From: Flavobacterium soyae
GTDB taxonomy: Bacteria; Bacteroidota; Bacteroidia; Flavobacteriales; Flavobacteriaceae
Direction of reading: 5' to 3'
Length of the DNA stretch: 64,000 bases
Assembly: GCF_021245985.1 (NCBI RefSeq)
Contig: NZ_JAJQXA010000001.1
Span: forward strand, 186,001-250,000
Below, piece by piece: positions 5,920 through 13,644 of the stretch. The stretch's first letter is position 1, and every line of letters starts with the position of its first letter. The notes below the pieces were generated by a model. That model was not told the origin of the DNA. It did not search any database and worked only from the letters and a program-made list of their open reading frames with translations. The position numbers and the translations under genes were made by a program.

Positions 5920-8178
5920 TCAATACGTTCCGTTTTGCATTTTTGATAATGTTTCTCTTATTTCACTAGCCGTAACTTCTTCAACGTCTTTATTTAAATA
6001 TTTTACTGCTAGAGCCTGAGTTGTAATTGCTTTTTCTTTTTGACCGTCTTTATAATACAACTGTGCCAATGTATCTAAATAATACGGATTGTTTTTTGTT
6101 ACTACCAAACTGTATTCTGACCAAACAATAGCACTTTTTAGAAAAGCTGCATTTTGAGGTTTTAAAACCACAGTCCATGCCGTAGAATTACAAAGGTTTG
6201 AATGATAATCCTTAAAAGCATTCCATCCGTCATAAGAATAACTTGAAGTTGGATCTAATGAAGAATAAATGGCGTCTAATTTTTCAACCGGACTTCCTTT
6301 TTCTGAAGCTAAGTTTGAATCAAAATAAGTACTGAATTCTTTTAGGAAATTTGTGTTCGATCCGTCTTTATCTTCTATCTGGCTTAAATAATCAAAATAG
6401 TTTCTATACGATTCAAAATTTCCTTTTCCTAAAGCGATGATCTTTTTATAAATCGAAATATTCTTCTCTTTATTTACTTCGCCAGAAGCTCCTTCTTGAG
6501 AAATATAAATGTTTTGCTGTAATGCAGAAGAAATTTCAGAGACTACATTTCCTAAAGTATGTGTTTCTCCTTCTTTATTATTGAAGGCCTCGCGGTTTTC
6601 TTCAATTGCATCAGAATGCTTTAAAAGATAATCAATAGCCAGGTAATCAGTATCGTTTAAGATTCTGTCTTCGTTAAAAAGCTGTTTTGTAAACCCTTGG
6701 TTTTTGATTTCTTTTACAATTGTTTCTGCCAAATACAGGTTTGGTTTTGCATCTTTTTGATGCGCCTCGATCAGTTTTTTCCAGGTTTGAGCGATCTCTT
6801 TTTTATCTACTGCAGCTTTTGTAATTACAAATTCGGTAGAATTAGGATCATCTAAAGTATAATCTGAATCATAATCGTATGATGTTTCTAATACAGCTGC
6901 TTTATTAAAAGCTTTTATTAACTCGGCATCAGCAGCTTTTTTGTTTTTGAAGATTTTATCAATCGAAACAAAAGCATCTGCACGCAAAAGTTTTCTGTAA
7001 AAATCGCCATAATAATTAAGCTGATATGATTTGTCAGACAAATCAGATTTTGCAAGAGCTAATACATCTCCATTTCCGTTTAAAACAAACACACTCGGAT
7101 CGTTTGTAATTTTATTGCTTTTCAGCCATTTTTTATCATCGTCTCCGGCCAAATAATAATTAAAAACATCATATTGAGGATTATATGCATCGTACATATT
7201 ATATCCAGCCTGCGTTTCCTGCTCTTTTACAAAAGCATCAAAACTTTCTTTTGCCGACTTATTTTTGTTATTGGCTAAAACAACCAGAAATTTATTGTTA
7301 TTCGCTTCTTTGGTCGATTCAATTGCTTTTTTAAGGTTATTTTCAATTTTCAGTTTGAAATCAAATTTTGTATAATTTGGATCAACTGCATAATCAACCA
7401 CAGCCGCAGAAGCAACTGAATCAACAGCAGCAGCTCCGGTTCCATAATCTTCGTTTAAATAATCAGCTTTGCCGGGATAAGTCCAGTTTGAAACGATTTT
7501 ATTTTCAAGAGGCGTAACTTTTGAAGTTTTTACAGGCTGAACGTCTTTTTCATTTTGAAATACCAACGGATTTTTTCCTCCTTTTTCAGAGATTTTCAAC
7601 TCATTAGTTTTCCTGTCATAAAAACCGGCAATTTTTAAATCACCTAAAACCTCAAGCTCATAATTAATCGTTATTTCGGCAGCATCTTTTGGCAAAGCAT
7701 ATTTAGCCACATTGCTTTTTCCGTCATATTCTTCATAAACTAAGTATAAAAAATCTGCTTTGTCGATTTCAAATTCCAAATCAGTTTTTGTCCATTCAGG
7801 ATCCAATTTAGTTTTGATATCCGAAAGTTTTTGATATTGAATATCCTCTGTACCTTTCTGAGTTCCTATATAAAAAGAATAATAGGACGGATCTAAAAAT
7901 TTAATCTTAATATTTTTTGCTCTTTTATCATTAACAAATGACAGATCAAATCTGTTTTCTGAATTTGCATTTTTAATAAAAACTAACGAATCACCTTTAA
8001 TTTCGTAACCTCCAGTATAGAAAACCAGTTCATATTTATTATCGTCTAATAAATTTAGTTTGATTTTCTGACCTTTGTTTGTAGATAAATAAGTGCCTTT
8101 TTCTATATTCTTAGTTTGAGAAAAAGACATCAAAATTCCAGAAGTAAATAGTAATAAACTCCAAATAAAATTTCGCAT
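5920..8178 (-). CDS. secreted hypothetical protein with thioredoxin-like middle and TPR-like C-terminus
   Basis: 752 residues. A signal peptide of about 20 residues ends LMSFSQ, so the protein is exported. The N-terminal 230 residues are beta-rich with no motif I know. Residues about 280-390 look like a thioredoxin fold used in heat-shock/bacteroid-type proteins (NKFLVVLANNKNKSAKESFD, then ITNDPSVFVLNGNGDVLA), but no CxxC is present, so it is unlikely to be a redox enzyme. The last 100 residues contain a TPR-like pair of helices (NNPYYLDTLAQLYYKDGQKEKAITTQALAVKYLN). It has its own TATCTTTG promoter at 8209-8216 and appears monocistronic. Function unknown. Confidence 0.8.
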   Translation of the reverse strand: MRNFIWSLLLFTSGILMSFSQTKNIEKGTYLSTNKGQKIKLNLLDDNKYELVFYTGGYEIKGDSLVFIKNANSENRFDLSFVNDKRAKNIKIKFLDPSYYSFYIGTQKGTEDIQYQKLSDIKTKLDPEWTKTDLEFEIDKADFLYLVYEEYDGKSNVAKYALPKDAAEITINYELEVLGDLKIAGFYDRKTNELKISEKGGKNPLVFQNEKDVQPVKTSKVTPLENKIVSNWTYPGKADYLNEDYGTGAAAVDSVASAAVVDYAVDPNYTKFDFKLKIENNLKKAIESTKEANNNKFLVVLANNKNKSAKESFDAFVKEQETQAGYNMYDAYNPQYDVFNYYLAGDDDKKWLKSNKITNDPSVFVLNGNGDVLALAKSDLSDKSYQLNYYGDFYRKLLRADAFVSIDKIFKNKKAADAELIKAFNKAAVLETSYDYDSDYTLDDPNSTEFVITKAAVDKKEIAQTWKKLIEAHQKDAKPNLYLAETIVKEIKNQGFTKQLFNEDRILNDTDYLAIDYLLKHSDAIEENREAFNNKEGETHTLGNVVSEISSALQQNIYISQEGASGEVNKEKNISIYKKIIALGKGNFESYRNYFDYLSQIEDKDGSNTNFLKEFSTYFDSNLASEKGSPVEKLDAIYSSLDPTSSYSYDGWNAFKDYHSNLCNSTAWTVVLKPQNAAFLKSAIVWSEYSLVVTKNNPYYLDTLAQLYYKDGQKEKAITTQALAVKYLNKDVEEVTASEIRETLSKMQNGTY

Positions 8179-8208
8179 AATTTAAATTTTGGTTGTTAAT
8201 ATTGAACA

Positions 8209-8216
8209 CAAAGATA
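8209..8216 (-). promoter_or_regulatory. promoter -7 box of the 5920-8178 gene
   Basis: TATCTTTG on the minus strand, 31 nt before the ATG at 8178; matches TAnnTTTG. No clear -33 box. Confidence 0.5.
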
Positions 8217-8270
8217 TTTGATTCTTACTAAAACTATACAGGAAAATGATAAATGATTGTAATTAAAATA

Positions 8271-10958
8271 CTATAAATTATATTTCATCGAAAATATGAT
8301 GTATCGCGGCTGTACAGTATATTGAGAGACTCTTGTTGAGAATTGCGAAAAACTGTCGTCGTTTAGATAAGTTGTATTCAATAAATTAGTGGCCGAAACT
8401 TTATACTCCCATTTGCTGTTTTTCTTTTGATAAATTAAACTGGCACTTAAAAAATCATATTCGTTATCAACCGTTTTATTTCCATTATAATAATGGTAGA
8501 ATTCATATTCTGATACAAAAGAAAAACTATCCAAAAAGTAATAATCTAATCTTGCAAAAGGTTTGTCTGTATAATAAGTTGAGCCACTGTATTTATTAAC
8601 TAAAAGATTATAACCAAACTCGATATTCGGCAGGTTTTTGTAATTTGTCGAGGCTCTAACGGTATAACTCTGCACAAAACTTTCTGTAGTCGCTAATTCA
8701 TTATTTTGAATATTATTGAATTTTGACCAGTTTAAACTTGCATTTACAGACGCCTTGTAATTCTTTAAAAATGAACGTCCGTAATTTCCCATTCCACTAA
8801 AAGTTTCATCGGCTAAATTTGAATTATATGGCGATGACGACTGGTTAATTCCTGTAAACTCAGCCTTTGTTTTAATAGCATCCACTTTTTTAGTGTACGT
8901 TGCATTGGCAAAAATGTTCTCGAAATTAAACATATTATATTTAAAATAGCGAAGCGAATGCACTTGCGATGTTGCATTTTCTAAGAGACGATTTCCACGA
9001 AATAAACTACTGTAATCTGATAAAACGTAACCCGCCGCCAGCTGATTAATATCTGTAAAATCGTTTGTTAAAGAGAAATTATACGTCAGTGTTTCTGATT
9101 TTTTGATTTGATATAAAGCAAAGAAATCCGGTAGTATTTTAGTAAAGCTTTGAGAGTAATCTGTTCCCTCTTGTCTGTTTGTCATTTGGTAAGAATGTAA
9201 ACTCACGCCAGGCGTCAACGTAAATTTTCCCGTTAGAATTTTATAGTGGAATCCCACAAAAGCGTCATCAAACCTGTAATCTACATCATTATTATTTTCC
9301 GGTGTATTCAAATCATTTCTGTCTCCATTATCTAACATTTGAAAAATATGAGAATTGAAATTTTGGTACGAATATGTATTTCCTAAAGTAATATTGAAGT
9401 TACTTTTTGGCGTAACCATATAATAGTAATCTAATTTTGCATCAAGTTTATTGGTTTTTACAAAACGATTTTGATTTAAATCATTTCTATTCTGATCCGG
9501 AATATATCCCGAAAAGTCGAACGGCTGCGATTGCAGGTTCGCATTATAAAACGGATTTTCGTCCTGATATAAATGCTGCATTTCAAAAGCAAAAACATTC
9601 TTTTCACTTTGTGTGTAATACAAACTCAGGTTTTGATTTACTGATGTTGGATCTTGCTTTTTGCCCGTTAAAATAGTTTCGACTGCTGAAACATTATTTA
9701 CAACAGATTCACGAAGTAAATTTGTATCTTCATCCTGTTTTGATATCTTGGTTAAAATGTCATAATCAAACTGAAATTTCGTATTTGGTTTATAGCTTGA
9801 ACTCAGTTTAAACAATCCCAAATTGTTTTTTTGATGCGTTAATTCATCTCTCTTCTGCTGATCTCCAGAATCTAAAATTGTTGTCTGCGATTTGGTTTCT
9901 AAATCTGTTTTTGAAGAAGAAAGAATTCCAAAACCGCTTAAATTCCATGTTTTTGATGGCGAATAAGAGAAATTTGTCGCACCAAATTTGGTTTCAATTT
10001 CTTTTGCGCGATTGTTTCTTAAAACCGAAATCCCTAAATCATTTGATGAAACATTAAAAGAGCTCCCGCCTTTTTTCATCATATTTTTAAATCCGCCCGT
10101 AAACTTAAAATAATCCTGCGCCGTAAGGGGCAGTTCTCCAATATTATTAAAATTGGTAATTAAATTGATACTGTATTTGGGACTGTAATAAAATAATTTT
10201 GGATTAATAATATAACGGCTGTCGAGTTCTGCAACACCAATTCCGGCCGTAACATCTCCAAACCAAAAATTCTTTTTACCTTCTTTCAGTTTAATGTTCA
10301 TCGCCACATTTTCCTGATCGTTTTCAAGACCTTTTAAAGCACTTACTTCGTTGTAATTTCTTAAAACCTGAACTTTGTCAATAGCATCTGCAGGAATATT
10401 TTTAACGCCTAGTTTGGTATCTCCGTCAAAAAAATCTTTTCCTTCCACCATTAATTTGCTTACTTTTTTTCCTTCAACCTCAATTTCCCCGTCGGCATTT
10501 ACCTCAACGCCGGGCAGTTTTTTCAGGACATCTTCAAGCTTTTTTTCGGTTCCGGATTTAAAAGAATCCGCATTGTAAACTATGGTATCCCCTTTTATAG
10601 AAACAGGCATTTCACGAACGATTTCGACACTTTCGAGTTCTATTCCTGTGCCGTCCAAAACAATATTCTGAACCATGTTTTCGGCTTTGGTTGAAACCGC
10701 AATTTCTTTCGATTTCATTCCCAGATAACTTACTTTAACCGTATAAGAAGCATTTGGTTTTAAAGTCAGTTGAAATTTTCCTTTATCATTTGTAATTCCG
10801 TACGAATCCATTGCTTTTGTAGCATTGTTAACAGCCATAATATTGGCCATCTCTAACGGATTTTTTTGTTCGTCCTGAATAAATCCATCGAAACGAACAC
10901 TTTGCGAAAAGGATATAGAAGTAAAAAGTAAGGTAAATAAAAAAACTATCTTATTCAT
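8271..10958 (-). CDS. TonB-dependent receptor-like outer-membrane beta-barrel protein with CarboxypepD-regulatory domain
   Basis: 895 residues. The signal peptide ends SISFSQ at about residue 19. A CarboxypepD-regulatory-like domain covers about 22-110 (PLEMANIMAVNNATKAMDSYGITNDKGKFQLTL). A plug-like region covers about 115-225 (LEDVLKKLPGVEVNADGEIEVEGKKVSKLMVEGKDFFDGD). The rest is a beta-barrel of the OMP_b-brl_3 kind ending YIIFSMKYNL. It follows a GLPGLI gene (11018-11899) 59 nt upstream on the same strand, a pairing recurrent in Bacteroidota. Ligand unknown; these barrels often lack a TonB box, so active transport is uncertain. Confidence 0.88.
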   Translation of the reverse strand: MNKIVFLFTLLFTSISFSQSVRFDGFIQDEQKNPLEMANIMAVNNATKAMDSYGITNDKGKFQLTLKPNASYTVKVSYLGMKSKEIAVSTKAENMVQNIVLDGTGIELESVEIVREMPVSIKGDTIVYNADSFKSGTEKKLEDVLKKLPGVEVNADGEIEVEGKKVSKLMVEGKDFFDGDTKLGVKNIPADAIDKVQVLRNYNEVSALKGLENDQENVAMNIKLKEGKKNFWFGDVTAGIGVAELDSRYIINPKLFYYSPKYSINLITNFNNIGELPLTAQDYFKFTGGFKNMMKKGGSSFNVSSNDLGISVLRNNRAKEIETKFGATNFSYSPSKTWNLSGFGILSSSKTDLETKSQTTILDSGDQQKRDELTHQKNNLGLFKLSSSYKPNTKFQFDYDILTKISKQDEDTNLLRESVVNNVSAVETILTGKKQDPTSVNQNLSLYYTQSEKNVFAFEMQHLYQDENPFYNANLQSQPFDFSGYIPDQNRNDLNQNRFVKTNKLDAKLDYYYMVTPKSNFNITLGNTYSYQNFNSHIFQMLDNGDRNDLNTPENNNDVDYRFDDAFVGFHYKILTGKFTLTPGVSLHSYQMTNRQEGTDYSQSFTKILPDFFALYQIKKSETLTYNFSLTNDFTDINQLAAGYVLSDYSSLFRGNRLLENATSQVHSLRYFKYNMFNFENIFANATYTKKVDAIKTKAEFTGINQSSSPYNSNLADETFSGMGNYGRSFLKNYKASVNASLNWSKFNNIQNNELATTESFVQSYTVRASTNYKNLPNIEFGYNLLVNKYSGSTYYTDKPFARLDYYFLDSFSFVSEYEFYHYYNGNKTVDNEYDFLSASLIYQKKNSKWEYKVSATNLLNTTYLNDDSFSQFSTRVSQYTVQPRYIIFSMKYNL

Positions 10959-10977
10959 TATCAGAATATTGGAATTT

Positions 10978-10997
10978 AATCCCGAAGCTTCGGGATT
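10978..10997. other. perfect 20-nt palindrome between the GLPGLI and barrel genes
   Basis: AATCCCGAAGCTTCGGGATT followed on the plus strand by seven T. It is an intrinsic terminator only for plus-strand transcription, although both flanking genes are on the minus strand. On their mRNA it would be a hairpin in the intergenic leader without a U tract after it. Confidence 0.6.
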
Positions 10998-11017
10998 TTT
11001 TTGGAATTTTATAGATT

Positions 11018-11899
11018 TTATCTTCCCATTGGCGGAGGCCCGCCGGCACGTCCGCGGTTCATTTCTCTAAATTCTTCCATTTTTTTAATCACCGTTTCGT
11101 CGTAATCTTTTTGAGAAATTACTTTTCCTTTTTTTGATGGTTTTATCTCGACTTTATCTTTAGCATTCAAAACAATTTTAGAACATAAAATGACTGTTTT
11201 TCCATCATTTACTTCTAAAATTAACCCCGGTAATCCCCAATAATTTTCTGGTCCCTGATTAATCGGAATTTCCGGCGTATACCAAGCGGTAACTGTAATT
11301 TCTTTTGGTATCTCAAAATTGTCTTCAAAATTTGTTTTTGTTTCTCCCGATGTCTTTTTGACCTCATCTTTTTTATCATTATTTTTAGGTCTGAAGTTTC
11401 TAAAATCGGTTTTACTGGCTTCTTTAACTGCTGTTGCTTTAAAACAATTGTAACCTCCAATTTGTTTGGTTTCCTGTTCCAGTTTCCAGTTTAATTTTGG
11501 CAGAGAATCAACAACCAGAAATTCTTTCCCCATAAATTCTTTATCAACGGTATACGATTTTGTTTTGACATCTTTATAAAAAGTTCCGCCGCCGCCCATC
11601 ATCGAACTCATCATAACTCGAAAACCGCCTTGCTGTCCCGGAGCTTCGAGTTTTTCTTCTTCTTTATAAATTGAAGCAGTTTTGTCAAAATTCAATATGA
11701 AAGTTTTCTCAAGCATTTGTTTCATGCGCTCTTCCATGTTTTTCTGCATTTCTGGCGTTATATCCCGGTTTCCAGCCCGCATTCCTTCAAATTTAGGCGC
11801 CTGGGTTTTAGATTCATAAACGGCCATTCCCTGAAAATCTTTTTGTGCGTGTACTTGTGTAAAAGCAAATACTAAAAGTAAATATGATAGTTTTTTCAT
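11018..11899 (-). CDS. GLPGLI family secreted protein
   Basis: 293 residues from the ATG at 11899 (MKKLSYLLLVFAFTQVHAQ), which gives a clean signal peptide; an in-frame ATG 30 nt upstream would add a poor hydrophilic extension. The diagnostic motif YWGLPGLILEVNDG is present, followed by KKGKVISQKDYDE. The C-terminus is Gly/Pro/Arg-rich (RGRAGGPPPMGR). GLPGLI proteins are periplasmic or surface proteins of unknown role, typically encoded beside a TonB-receptor-like barrel as here (8271-10958). They are presumed to work with it. Confidence 0.9.
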   Translation of the reverse strand: MKKLSYLLLVFAFTQVHAQKDFQGMAVYESKTQAPKFEGMRAGNRDITPEMQKNMEERMKQMLEKTFILNFDKTASIYKEEEKLEAPGQQGGFRVMMSSMMGGGGTFYKDVKTKSYTVDKEFMGKEFLVVDSLPKLNWKLEQETKQIGGYNCFKATAVKEASKTDFRNFRPKNNDKKDEVKKTSGETKTNFEDNFEIPKEITVTAWYTPEIPINQGPENYWGLPGLILEVNDGKTVILCSKIVLNAKDKVEIKPSKKGKVISQKDYDETVIKKMEEFREMNRGRAGGPPPMGR

Positions 11900-12131
11900 G
11901 TAGTTATATTTAAAAGGTTGTGAAGTCAAGTAAAACTTACATTCAAATTTATTACTAATTTTAAGATACTGAAAATTAAATATATCAATGCCAAAATGGT
12001 ATCGACAAAATTGCTTATTTGTAAGACTATTCTATTTTATAAAGGTTTAAACTCAAAAAACTGCCAAAACTCTAATTTTAAGATATTCTTTAGCGTAGTT
12101 TTTGTACTTTGGCTTATGAAATTATACTATT

Positions 12132-12935
12132 ATGAGTAAAACGATACGCCAAATTTTATTACTGCTGTTTATTGTGTGTTCGTTTTCACCTTTTTTTGGA
12201 CAAAACCAAAAAATAAATGCTTCTGTAATTTCGAAATTCAAGATTGATACTGATGAATTTATTGGTTATGATTCTTTTGGATATTCTTATCAGATAAAAA
12301 ACAATGTTTTTAGCAAAATAAAAGGGAGTGAAATTTTTGAATACAAGAATGTTTCTTTAGGAAATATTACAAAAGTAGATATTCAGAATCCGCTTAAAAT
12401 CGTTTTATTCTACGAAGATTTTAACAGCGTTGTTTTATTGGATAATCAATTGAATAAAATGACAGAAATTAATTTTTCGCAAAATACAATTCCAATCGTT
12501 GTCAGCGCCATTGGAATGTCGACTCAAAACCAGCTTTGGGTTTTTAATACTTTAAATCAACAGATCGGGCTTTTTGATTATTTGAAAAATGAATATAAAA
12601 CGGTTTCAATTCCGTTAACTGAAGGTATAAAATATTACCAAACCGACTTTAATACTTTTTATTGGATTGATAAAAAAAACAATTGGTTTTCATGTGATAT
12701 TTTTGGAAAAATTTCAAGTTTGGGCAATGTTGCTGATTTTGATAAAATAGAAATAATTTCTCCTCAAAAATTCATTTTCAGCAAAGCTAACTCTTTGTAT
12801 TTGAGAGAAAATACCAACACATTTTCTGAAATTGAAGTTTTAGAAAAATCGTTTGACAAATTCTATTACAAAGACCAAATTTTATCTATTTTTACAACTA
12901 AAGAAATTGTAAATTATAAAATCGTAATACCGTAA
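12132..12935 (+). CDS. hypothetical secreted protein translationally coupled to a dNK
   Basis: 267 residues. The signal peptide ends CSFSPFFGQ near residue 24. The body looks like repeated four-stranded blades (ISKFKIDTDEFIGYDSFGYSYQI; NQLWVFNTLNQQIGLFDYLKNEYKTV; FYWIDKKNNWFSCDIFGKISSLG), suggesting a beta-propeller-like fold. No catalytic motif is seen. The stop overlaps the start of the next gene (TAATG at 12933-12937), so the two are coupled. The coupling of an exported protein to a cytosolic kinase gives no clear functional hint. I do not recognise the family. Confidence 0.75.
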   Translation: MSKTIRQILLLLFIVCSFSPFFGQNQKINASVISKFKIDTDEFIGYDSFGYSYQIKNNVFSKIKGSEIFEYKNVSLGNITKVDIQNPLKIVLFYEDFNSVVLLDNQLNKMTEINFSQNTIPIVVSAIGMSTQNQLWVFNTLNQQIGLFDYLKNEYKTVSIPLTEGIKYYQTDFNTFYWIDKKNNWFSCDIFGKISSLGNVADFDKIEIISPQKFIFSKANSLYLRENTNTFSEIEVLEKSFDKFYYKDQILSIFTTKEIVNYKIVIP

Positions 12936-13549
12936 TGCACATAGCAATAGCAGGAAATATAGGCGCAGGAAAAACTACATTAACTAAATTATTAGCCAAA
13001 CATTTTAAATGGGAGCCTCATTATGAAGATGTTGTTGATAATCCGTACTTAGATGATTTTTACCATCAAATGGAACGCTGGTCATTTAATTTACAAATTT
13101 ATTTCCTGAACAGCCGTTTTCGTCAGGTGCAGCAAATTCGTGAAAGCGGAAAAAAAATCATTCAGGACAGAACAATTTATGAAGATGCTTATATTTTTGC
13201 TCCCAATTTATATGCCATGGGATTGATGACAAGCCGTGATTTTGAAAATTACACGTCTTTGTTTGAATTAATGGAATCTTTGGTAAAAGCACCGGATTTA
13301 TTGATTTATTTAAGAAGTTCTATTCCTAATCTTGTCGGACAAATCCATAAACGCGGACGCGAATACGAAAACTCAATTTCTATTGATTATTTAAGCCGTT
13401 TGAACGAAAGATATGAAGCATGGATTCAAACGTACACTAAAGGAAAGTTATTGATTATTGATGTTGATAATATTAATTTTGTTGATAATCCTGAGGATTT
13501 AGGAAACATCATTAATAGAATTGATGCTGAACTTAACGGGTTATTTTAA
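12935..13549 (+). CDS. deoxynucleoside kinase
   Basis: 204 residues of the dNK/dGK-dCK family, which phosphorylates deoxynucleosides for salvage into dNTPs. The P-loop GNIGAGKTTL is at residues 7-16. The acidic catalytic stretch YEDVVDNPYLDDFY follows, then the DRTIYEDAYIFA signature (the family's DRS motif read as DRT), and RGREYENSISIDYLSRLNERYEAW corresponds to the lid region. The start overlaps the previous stop. A bidirectional hairpin follows at 13581-13616. Nucleoside preference cannot be judged from sequence alone. Confidence 0.92.
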   Translation: MHIAIAGNIGAGKTTLTKLLAKHFKWEPHYEDVVDNPYLDDFYHQMERWSFNLQIYFLNSRFRQVQQIRESGKKIIQDRTIYEDAYIFAPNLYAMGLMTSRDFENYTSLFELMESLVKAPDLLIYLRSSIPNLVGQIHKRGREYENSISIDYLSRLNERYEAWIQTYTKGKLLIIDVDNINFVDNPEDLGNIINRIDAELNGLF

Positions 13550-13580
13550 AACACGAATTTCACAGATTTGCACGAAATAA

Positions 13581-13616
13581 AAAAATGCCACTAAATAATT
13601 TTAGAGGCATTTTTTA
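13581..13616. terminator. bidirectional terminator between dNK and hppA
   Basis: AAAATGCCACTAAA pairs with TTTAGAGGCATTTT (one A-A mismatch) with A and T runs on either side, between converging genes. Confidence 0.75.
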
Positions 13617-13644
13617 TGTTTTATAAAACTTTGACTAAGTCATT

